Shown here piece by piece: positions 40,001 through 42,731 of a stretch of 42,731 nt of DNA. Origin of the DNA: Candidatus Gastranaerophilales bacterium. GTDB taxonomy: Bacteria; Cyanobacteriota; Vampirovibrionia; Gastranaerophilales; Gastranaerophilaceae. The DNA lies in assembly GCA_944326115.1 (NCBI GenBank), contig CALVCQ010000018.1:1-42731 (forward strand). Direction: 5' to 3'. Made by a program: the position numbers and the translations under genes. The notes under the pieces were generated by a model. That model was given only the letters and a program-made list of their open reading frames with translations, was not told the origin of the DNA and ran no database searches. The stretch's first letter is position 1; each line of letters opens with the position of its first letter.

Positions 40001-42731
40001 CGGTTGTGATGGTAAAGCCGCCTGCTGTGAATCCGTTGTCCGAAGCTGAAACGGAAGCAGTACCGACCAGTTTTGCAGCTGTACCTTCTGTGGAAGTACC
40101 GACTGAAACTGATTTTGTAAGTCCTGCTTTTTCTGTAAAGTCAGTGCTTCCGGCTTCGATTTTTATGTCAAATCCTGCACCTGCATTTGTCTGTGAAATT
40201 TTTATTTTTCCGTCCTGTATAGACGCACTCAAGCCGATAGCTGCAAGCTGGCTGTTTATGGAATCCACCGCCTGCTGTGCGGTCAATCCGGCATTCAGAT
40301 TTACCGTTAAGGACTGCATTTCGGAGAGAGGATTGCCCTCGGCATCAGTTTTGTTTGTTATAACAACAAAGTCGCCTTCTGTATATCCGGTTATTCCGGA
40401 AAGGTCGTTTTTGCCCTGAACATAAGCAAATGTACCGTCGTTTGATACAGCGGAAGACACCTGTGTGGTGAGTCCGACTTTGTCGGTAAAATCTGTACTG
40501 CCAGCCTCGATTACTATATCAAAATCAAATCCGGCATTTGTCTGTTCAATTTTTATCTTGCCGGCGTTTGAGCCGTCTGCAATTATAGAAGCGCTCAAAC
40601 CTATTGAAGCCAGTTGAGCATTTATGGAAGCCAAAGACTGCTGGAGAGTTTTGCCGGCTTCTATCTGTACATTCACGGATATCATTTCCGATGAGGCATT
40701 GCCGTCAGCACCGAGTTTGTTTGTAGTAACTTTGAAGGAACCTTCGCTGAAAGTACCGTTATAAACCTTGCTGCCGACAACATAAGTAGAAGTAGCGCCG
40801 GAAGATGTTCCCACAGAAACCGTTCTTGTGAATCCGACTTCCTGTGTAAAGTTTGTATCGCCGGCTTCGACCTTTATGTCAAAACCTTCACCGGCATTGA
40901 CCTGCGATATCTGTAATCTTCCGTCGGAGGTAAGACTTGCTCTCAAGCCGAGATTGACGTCATTTCCGTTTTTATCTTTATAAGTTGCGGAATTAATCTT
41001 GTCTATTACATCCTGCAGACTCATGGAAGAATTTACGGCAATTGCCACGGAAGCCATTTGCGATGACGCTGTTTTGCCGTCGGCTGAAAGGATGTTTGTT
41101 GAAATTACAAAAGAACCGTTTGTATAGCCGGTGTTTGAAGTATTCAAACCGGTAACAGCACCTGTTAACGTGGAATTTGTACCGCTGCTGGATACACCGG
41201 ATGAAATAGACTGCGTAAAACCGACTACGGAAGTGAAGTTTGTATCGCCCGGTTCGACAGATATAGTATATTCGCTGCCGTAATAGTTGTGAACAAGCTG
41301 TAAACGCTGTGTTCCGTCAGAAACAGTTACCAGCTGCGCATGGATGGGAAGCCCGCAGTTGTTGATTTTTTCCATAACCGATTCCAGTGTTTCGCCCTCG
41401 GAAACATGGATTGTGACTGTTTGAGAATACAGACCGGTTGTGCCGTCGCCGCCTGTAACAGGATAAGTAATGCCGCCGGTGTTTCCCGTACCGCCTGCGC
41501 CTCCGGTACCGCCGGAGCCTGTTGTACCTCCTGTACCTCCTGTACCTCCGGTGCTGCCTGAATCACCTGTGCCGCCCGTACTGCCGGAATCTCCGGAACC
41601 GCCCGTACTGCCGGAATCTCCGGAACCGCCCGTACTGCCGGACGGGTTTGAAGAATAGAAATCTTTTTGTGCAACAAGTGCTTCAAATTCGGCTGTATTC
41701 AATCCTGTGTATTGAGCATCAGCACTTGTGTTTTTGTCGGAATTATAGACAAGATTGTCTACTGATATATTGATATAGTTCTCTCCCCAATTATTGGTGG
41801 GAGAACGGAAAACATCAAATTCAGCTGTGCCGCCCTCCGGATTGCCGGAAAAATCAGTATCGGCAGACACATATATGTCAGAGAAAAGCCCACTGCTGTC
41901 AAACGCTGAATCAACGTATAAACGACCAAATACACCGCCTGCAAAAATTTCTGCCGCTTCTGCAATTGTTAAAGACGGTGAGGTAAAAGAGGCGTTTATA
42001 AGCACATTATTAATTGTGCTATTGTTATAAATATTATGTGCATATCCGACAAGACCGCCGGCATAAACATATCCACCGGTAGACCCTCCAGAATGAGCAT
42101 CATAGCTTACTGCGATATTTGAATGAACTTCTATATTGGAAAAATTAAGCTCTGAGTTTTCTGTATAACCGACAATTGTACCGGCATAATGTGTTTTCTG
42201 ACCGCCAATATTTACATCATCGCCAAAGTAAATATTGTTGGCAGTGAGTGTACCTCCGGAATGTGCAAAGATTAAACCACAGCTATAGCCGTCACCATAT
42301 GATTCTAAAATATCACTACTCTTGTGGTAATGAATATCACTAGCTGTAACAGATATATTATCCAGTGTTAAATCACCGTAGGCATCAGTGACTAGAAGAC
42401 TGCCATAGGCTGAACTGTTTGCAATATTTAAATTACGGATTTCCGCACCATTACCGGTCTTGTCAAACAAAGTTGCTTCCGTAGTAATAGTGTAACCGTT
42501 TCCGTTCAATATTCCGGAAAAGCTGATACCATATATTACAGTACTACTATCGGATTTTAAGGCAATATCACCCATCAAAATAAACTTGCCGTCAGAGTCT
42601 GCTTTGATTTTTGAAACAAATTCTTCTGCATTGTGGATGACGGTATACCCCTGAGCAACAGCTTCTTCTTCCGTAAGACGTCCGACAATATCAGAAGCAG
42701 TGCAGGCTGTGCCTGTTACCTGCACAAAATT
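27141..42731 (-). CDS. Giant FliD-like modular surface protein (5' end beyond window)
   Basis: One open frame of at least 5196 codons, still open at the right edge. A GTG at 42725 is not the start: the preceding codons read NF and complete the repeat motif NFVQVTGTA. Modules from the visible N-side are: beta-helix cassette A; a Gly/Ser/Thr/Asp linker; nine IN modules; cassettes B and C; three IN modules; cassette D; one IN; cassettes E and F; about 12 IN modules; and a FliD-like C-terminus. IN modules carry (G)xFxI...DTIQxxIDKINxx..G(V/I)TA...(E/K)GTSDFTxxxGFT. Cassettes carry GYTVIHNAxEF, LNGNGYTI and GLUG-like GGLVGY. No signal peptide, membrane segment or LPxTG is seen in the visible part, which fits export through the flagellar apparatus, though the N-terminus is missing. 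It appears more G/C-rich than its neighbours. Confidence 0.88.
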   Translation of the reverse strand, partial: NFVQVTGTACTASDIVGRLTEEEAVAQGYTVIHNAEEFVSKIKADSDGKFILMGDIALKSDSSTVIYGISFSGILNGNGYTITTEATLFDKTGNGAEIRNLNIANSSAYGSLLVTDAYGDLTLDNISVTASDIHYHKSSDILESYGDGYSCGLIFAHSGGTLTANNIYFGDDVNIGGQKTHYAGTIVGYTENSELNFSNIEVHSNIAVSYDAHSGGSTGGYVYAGGLVGYAHNIYNNSTINNVLINASFTSPSLTIAEAAEIFAGGVFGRLYVDSAFDSSGLFSDIYVSADTDFSGNPEGGTAEFDVFRSPTNNWGENYINISVDNLVYNSDKNTSADAQYTGLNTAEFEALVAQKDFYSSNPSGSTGGSGDSGSTGGSGDSGSTGGTGDSGSTGGTGGTGGTTGSGGTGGAGGTGNTGGITYPVTGGDGTTGLYSQTVTIHVSEGETLESVMEKINNCGLPIHAQLVTVSDGTQRLQLVHNYYGSEYTISVEPGDTNFTSVVGFTQSISSGVSSSGTNSTLTGAVTGLNTSNTGYTNGSFVISTNILSADGKTASSQMASVAIAVNSSMSLQDVIDKINSATYKDKNGNDVNLGLRASLTSDGRLQISQVNAGEGFDIKVEAGDTNFTQEVGFTRTVSVGTSSGATSTYVVGSKVYNGTFSEGSFKVTTNKLGADGNASSEMISVNVQIEAGKTLQQSLASINAQLASIGLSASIIADGSNAGKIKIEQTNAGFDFDIVIEAGSTDFTDKVGLTTQVSSAVSNDGTFAYVQGKNDLSGITGYTEGDFVVITNKTDAEGNPLSEMQSLTVNLNAGLTAQQAVDSINSQLAAIGLSASIQDGKIKISQTNAGAGFDIKIEAGSTDFTEKAGLTKSVSVGTSTEGTAAKLVGTASVSASDNGFTAGGFTITTGKVGQGQTITVDVAATDTLQDVLDKINDSGADIKAYIDDSGKFTIEQNNSGPDYFISVEAGDTDFTQYVGITGNVAAGVSNEAQSATLTGTVSGLNTGMTFSGGSFIITTNDVTHNAQDGYFADPSNLLSVTINVSSGESLQSVINKINQQGASIGISASLTDDGKIQLSQLNAGAGFTISVTAGDTDFTEKVGLTSTVSAGVSTPGSSASITGTTTISGSDRAGTDFTEGTFTITSGNAGSEQTAEIEINAGDTINNIISKINSSGIGVTASINTSGKLVISSDTTGADIRLKVQSGSSDFLYYAGLANDVVNTGILTGGTDESQFTTLAGTEFLPLDTAITEGSFKINGVNIEFADGDTLQDAVDKINSYTSQTGVIAELIKNDATGEYKVMLRAEKTGSDYSIYVEGGTSNFGTVTGLTIQSVGGGAALGQSGVKHTVTGSKDVVTEEDAAAHGNTVTQVTAGTLNINGVNVTLNAGTIDNVLEQINSKSGQTGVTAQIKDNKVVFMSDNAFSITEGTSNFVEVTGTAGYTVDAVNTSSRGDTTTGTSLDRISAAEAENMGYTAVSTASELENALRSNQNIVLMNNISLSGRSLSVGGYSGVLNGNGFTISNFSDTGSLIDSTGDGAVIKNLRIEGFNINNSSGYAALLVGEAQGSITFENIEVSNSTINSASANVGALVGFASGGGALSFDNIKIDSDVTVKGTNNVGALVGYTQNNGKYSVIVQNVESSATISGSNYLGGLFGYVMSLGTSSHNFVFDNVKSDGSIESSSTSGSTYLGGFVGYGGGAYTFIDSYASVDIPTDYMLESSSGIIAGYYNTAYTNQFIGGIANASSNATYTNSFYDSSKSDGYSEGGSAASSSTISSYKAFDEDWAAYKIALSESEAIAAGYTVIHSASEFVSKISANPAGKFMLVDDIDFSGVSFSGISVFTGTLDGNGYAIKNLSANSGLFIRTDSGAEIRNLTLDNFDISSSDAVGALVSTVYGDTSIENVFLRNSSIVSTGGSAGGIAGTFISNTAALNIDNIYVASDVTVQGYSNAGGVIGIAQYSSYSSDCTSTVIINDVEAYANVKHTFISTDWLYAAGGVAGTSSVNTFINNVLTGGTVSGFYTGGVLGAHFRSTNSTAAKGGVVVSNAYSFSKLESQGGSFSPGAIVASSGVDVLNSYYYDNSYSNTHGGQYSADFKSMIDDIEFYSAQYYTYIDARPSMPSSSSGGVAHPSNLLNRGTTIRINDTDVKLTSGDTIQQVVNKINEANAGVTAQIVDGRLQISSDEKFQISSYDGIGITTPIQIPQSEFAEGMGLITGGYGAELKISSYSGMTTDTRLSGLISGSITLKSISGTSKSVTISSSDTIGDIIDKINNTSTFRAYLDTNGSLVVEDLEPFYFTNGTSMPVPHTFTITATDTNLLDLTGLKSTSTNFADSSTKATYNILKGISSVTGNETLDAGTFTLHLGSASQNFTVNQGETIDSVLAKINASSIGISAFIENNRIVLMTDTQTPDNIELEEVSGNFGTISGLTTISSIGGGSEIGHEGAYTTLTGKNNVSGPMTKEEAEALGYVTVSTAQELKTALTNSTAGTTIVLMNDIDLSSGFSSISAFNGGTIDGNGFTLKNFSGSSGLIKTAFGDVTIKNLNVDNFDISGSNANIGIFVAKANNGIYIDSVQVSNSNIKGTGNSYVGGLVGVAGGDTFKVSNVSIDENTVITSGGNTAGGLAASINGILSVNDVYIAADISGQTVSGGLTGSFGGIINPVISNVFIDGSINITSSTGYSGGIIGRVSNTSLDLNLSDIVINADFLYQGNAVPTSGSFNINAVTNIDSTVGSIDDSLDGWGLGIGGSAGTKEYEISVFVNMDKIGSSKIGANKLYVSVGNEEISSKFDKGTFATNKYTQVSAGTIKINGQTVTLSGGNIGTAINEINKQSARTGVTASVEDGKLVFKNTSYGNQSISITEGTSDFVKVTGTAGYTIAAPTTSVSGGKVEGGVSTSSTKYTKAEAEAMGYTAVSTVTELKNALSASGCKKIMLMNNINASSLTSSASSFYGIIDGNGYAITNLKQALIGSTSTTGPTIIRNLGISGANIQKYDESYINGNSSTGGNYVGILVNTARGSVTFENISIANSTVTGMIGVGSLVGYASNNSVLVADGINIGSNVNVKGWDTVGGLFGRIGKGGNIVVKNSTVTSNVTLNKEDKTGGGVIGVNFSSDILFENVISNGTITFGSTTKATVGGFIGHLANDQLSENNPNYNIIFKDTYAAVKMTSRDGAVSGGGNTADEDQNQYIGTYTEQAQVSFDNAKYYKATGYGGSLGEQGTATTSSSAVNSYTGVKGALSSGKTAIITEADAIKQGYTVIHNASEFMSKINADKDGKFILMGDIDLSTISYTPISSFSGTLDGNGYTIKNLSRHLTADNQKNGLFEMTTDGAVIKNLTIDNFDLSVGSKSVVGALIGTVFGDTTISNVTVKNSNISGYEAGGLIGIQHRNHDSSLDINNVTIESSVTVEGADSHAAGIIASIGTGNSTGGDYDLITLIRNSSSNAQVQMNAGCAGQIIGWADGTSTALITNVQVGGSVTGNAAMGSVVGASGDNLDINSAFITTDLNPSASASAFGIIAATFNGKIYNSFYQTSDITKMWNWPEVDTDRILNTKGYSSSAYNTNVTNKGYVTSRPVYSQVSAGTIFLNGISVTLSSGSIQNAIAKINENSGNTGVKAYINDNDYVVFEAVDPSSAGGVTVKEGTSNFYDLTVSTSSTSVTDGVTTTTGSVAGLTMDTTFDDLSTSGTFTVGGHTINYTADMTVGDIIDAINTKADSATILPGGGMLVANGKIDPPKFVAGLDEQGRFFIKDATMSVTSGNLGKLLGLQSNTVSNGAVHETGYEEKYSTLTGTNPVTKNDDVSSGDFYINYNGSSQKITVGNNETIQSVMDKINASGLGVTASIKDGKVVITANEANDQRIFITDGTSDFSEIAGFTFGGGQANSTAQGSSAVYMSSNTALSAQGLYTDGNFYVHLTDSDGNITDTAEIEINSSDSIQNIIEKINNSGLGVTAYIDETTGRLAIRRDSSEEAGGVLVTKGTSDFTNKIGFTAGGEQIVAADAGASAVLISQNSALNAHFSSGDFIIQITNKNGAVVSSHTFNVSQGDSAQKVAQMISDAGIGLNAYIDNASGKMVIERDPDSGEGGFIVQKGTSDFTSVLKFTSGGYETGIKEDGVTATITSLYNVALAGNFTAGTFYIDGTEITITEDDIKSASRIETILDRITALTDVIATLDSQNRIVLTKKASAGEGEIEIVKGTSDFTSKFGFTTGGHQNAAVVTGTVATLTSGVTSYNTKVSAGDFYLQLTGDNASDPVRITIDDGDTVGVIIDKINAANMGVTASWDSARNKIVISRDVDKGVGGINIIKGSSDFTNVFGFTSGGQQDPTTVNGVTASITSSNQVSADTSVSEGNFIIRFNGNDHTIDVSAGDTVQSVIDKINQIDGLTAVYNDSTRKITITRDGDSGEGNFEIIKGTSNFTTVVGFSSGGSQSATVIRGSNSSITSTNYVNNYDTFTQGDFTINLTGENAASINITIDADDTVSSIVNKINTLDAGVTARYDNSTGLITISRDADTGDGAIEIVKGSSNFTNIVGFTAGGSSNAVFDDGEYAEITAAKSAASDQHFGAGDFTIKLTGDNAASYKIDVTANDTIQSIINKINNLDAGITAFLNDNNKLVLKRDADSGKGGIEVIKGSSSFTHDIGLTTGGAENAGILNLGGTSKLISTQNVSTAEGRYTTGNFFIQLVDTNGNADPNGLIKVDINQTGSSIDDINTIINNINSQNAGVTASIENGKFVLTRDEGLAPGSFVVLKGTSDFTNVIGLTTGGTLESGVYEQGDAATHTILTSHDLGKKLVSDSMTLGSLGVKNGTFKINGVDINVKASDTIYDLAARINSVFADPKYADIAVSASYENGELVIRSKEASSTANVVVERGTTNFTDIAQLTNDYQNSADLGIVNSGHNAHFTLNGKEYDMALDLNDITDDNVYNGNNLIYLDEDGNLITDAENASITIEVKQTGSTTIDIGRNLLNDSVEKLQSFVNRFNNAMNAAANPIMSDDAEFNTFINKIKSALTNNIGSMNKITQKLADIGIIVKITGGSNSNMGTVEMSLSKTNGQYDYVEAFYKDPQKVFDLLIGNDSSPLDYSVAGSFTRLSDTLHYALENNRGGYFKVTPRSLDAQQKALKREITKSTFDLNELKNTAAGDNGMQGLNEYLLQLEQQYQLINDAILALNNQYSSSITRLILNQNNASFRPIVS
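28040..31990 (-). repeat. IN-module block 4 (about 12 modules)
   Basis: Modules of about 95-110 residues. Most have G-D/N-F-x-(I/V)-x-(L/F), DDTVxSIVNKIN, GVTAxxD, then RDxDSGxG and KGTSDFTxxxGFTxGG. The RDxDSGxG loop is specific to this block. DNA-level similarity between neighbours is visible in recurring stretches such as those encoding GTSDFT and DKIN. Module boundaries recur near 30420, 30110, 29780, 29460, 29125 and 28800. Confidence 0.85.
32000..33005 (-). repeat. Beta-helix cassette F
   Basis: Starts ITEADAIKQGYTVIHNASEF, then KFILMGDIDLS, SGTLDGNGYTIKNL, AVIKNLTIDNFDLS and GGLIGI/AAGIIAS segments. Short alternating strand and turn repeats of about 20-25 residues are typical of right-handed beta-helix or GLUG regions. 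Confidence 0.75.
33050..34030 (-). repeat. Beta-helix cassette E
   Basis: Starts TKAEAEAMGYTAVSTVTEL, then IMLMNNINASS, GIIDGNGYAITNL, RNLGISGANI, VGSLVGYASN, VGGLFGRIG and VGGFIGHLAN. It contains one Cys in SGCKK. Confidence 0.75.
34080..34345 (-). repeat. IN module between cassettes D and E
   Basis: Encodes TQVSAGTIKINGQTVTLSGG, INEINKQSARTGVTASVEDG and ITEGTSDFVKVTGTAGYTIA. The ending VTGTAGYT also precedes cassette B (about 38400) and, as VTGTA, cassette A (42731), so it marks the IN-to-cassette junction. Confidence 0.8.
34460..35350 (-). repeat. Beta-helix cassette D
   Basis: Starts MTKEEAEALGYVTVSTAQEL, then IVLMNDIDLSSG, GTIDGNGFTLKNF, VTIKNLNVDNFDIS, YVGGLVGVAGG and SGGIIGRVSN. Confidence 0.75.
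35350..36330 (-). repeat. IN-module block 2 (three modules)
   Basis: Three modules with VKLTSGDTIQQVVNKINEAN, VTISSSDTIGDIIDKINNTS and VNQGETIDSVLAKINASS. They are more diverged than blocks 1 and 4. The second contains a Pro-containing insertion (NGTSMPVPHTFTITATDTN). Confidence 0.8.
36370..37360 (-). repeat. Beta-helix cassette C
   Basis: Starts ALSESEAIAAGYTVIHSASEF, then KFMLVDDIDFSG, GTLDGNGYAIKNL, AEIRNLTLDNFDIS, AGGVIGIAQYS and TGGVLGAHF. The cassette is followed by a Ser/Pro stretch (PSMPSSSSGG). Confidence 0.75.
37370..38345 (-). repeat. Beta-helix cassette B
   Basis: Starts RISAAEAENMGYTAVSTASEL, then IVLMNNISLSG, GVLNGNGFTISNF, AVIKNLRIEGFNI, VGALVGFASG, VGALVGYTQN and YLGGLFGYV. 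GLUG-like G-(A/G)-L-V-G units are especially clear here. Confidence 0.78.
38392..41450 (-). repeat. IN-module block 1 (nine modules)
   Basis: Nine modules. The first seven share SGxFxITTN, SLQxVIDKIN or similar, SQxNAGxGFDIKVEAGDTDFT and VGLTxxVSxGxS. The last two are shorter and resemble the FliD IN motif (FKINGVNIEFADGDTLQ, LNINGVNVTLNAGTIDN). Spacing between modules is about 300-350 bp. Confidence 0.85.
41470..41650 (-). repeat. Gly/Ser/Thr/Asp linker, 27-bp imperfect tandem repeats
   Basis: Encodes about 60 residues of GSTGGSGDS / GSTGGTGDS / GTGGTGG units. At the DNA level the 27-bp unit (containing GCCGGAATCTCCGGAACC) recurs two to three times in direct tandem. It is a flexible linker between cassette A and the IN modules and the most G/C-rich stretch of the window. 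Confidence 0.85.
41650..42680 (-). repeat. Beta-helix cassette A
   Basis: Starts LTEEEAVAQGYTVIHNAEEF, then KFILMGDIALKS, GILNGNGYTITTE, AEIRNLNIANSS, YAGTIVGYTEN, YAGGLVGYAHN and FAGGVFGRL. It is preceded at the window edge by the end of another IN module. Confidence 0.78.

Noticed and set aside
41470-41650. CRISPR-like array of short direct repeats
   Set aside because: Units are contiguous 27- and 9-bp in-frame codon repeats with no unique spacers; they encode the Gly/Ser linker.
28020-42030. Many frames on the + strand opposite the giant gene, some Cys-rich or Pro/Val-rich
   Set aside because: Their composition is explained by the repeated codons of the giant gene read backwards; similar antisense peptides recur at each module.
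42723-42725. GTG as the start of the giant protein
   Set aside because: The preceding in-frame codons to the window edge complete the IN motif ending NFVQVTGTA, and there is no ribosome site, so the gene continues beyond the window.

Overview
This AT-rich window resembles a chromosomal segment of a flagellated gut Cyanobacteriota of the Melainabacteria type (Vampirovibrionia, probably Gastranaerophilales). That placement is an inference. It rests on the low G+C, a ClpC-type unfoldase, fliW next to csrA, many TPR proteins and a pilin-like protein of a kind I associate with this order. No rRNA or species-level marker is present.

Layout: Positions 1-820 hold a tRNA-Phe gene embedded in repeated pieces of itself. 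Then come a membrane protein, uvrB (-) and a TPR protein (+). Positions 5100-6530 hold tRNA-Val and tRNA-Met, again surrounded by partial tRNA copies, stem-loops and terminators, with one small gene and one palindromic interspersed element. Positions 6529-10881 hold an unknown membrane-like protein (-) and a + operon of mtaB, a nitrilase-family amidase and a PBP4-type peptidase. Positions 10987-13310 hold an exported TPR protein, fliW, csrA and another repeat protein. clpC ends at a bidirectional terminator facing a small XRE regulator. Positions 16421-20885 hold a DUF1796 gene and a leftward grpE-dnaJ-propeller-methyltransferase cluster. Positions 20886-25234 hold two tiny ORFs, a double zinc ribbon protein, a coiled-coil protein, clpP, a pilin-like protein and the ybaB-recR pair.

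Positions 25278-42731 are all on the minus strand: a fliD gene preceded by one enormous reading frame of at least 5196 codons that runs off the right edge. Its C-terminus is FliD-like. The rest is a mosaic of about 25 flagellin-IN/FliD-type modules interrupted by six GLUG/right-handed beta-helix-like cassettes and one Gly/Ser/Thr/Asp linker. I read it as a giant FliD-derived surface or filament-tip adhesin, and it is the most striking item here.

The second unusual item is the tRNA context. All three tRNA genes carry tandem partial copies of their own 5' and/or 3' ends, at spacings of 90, 91 and 112 bp, together with inverted (antisense) copies of their own arms. A dispersed hairpin with a GAC-ATTTA-GTC core lies beside all three. 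For tRNA-Phe and tRNA-Val the best promoter lies outside the repeats, so the partial copies should be transcribed as part of long leaders.

Functionally the window joins proteostasis (clpC, clpP, grpE, dnaJ), DNA repair (uvrB, recR), tRNA modification (mtaB), cell-wall work (PBP4) and flagellar control and structure (fliW/csrA and fliD plus the giant). It contains no dnaK or hrcA, no flagellin and no core flagellar export genes.
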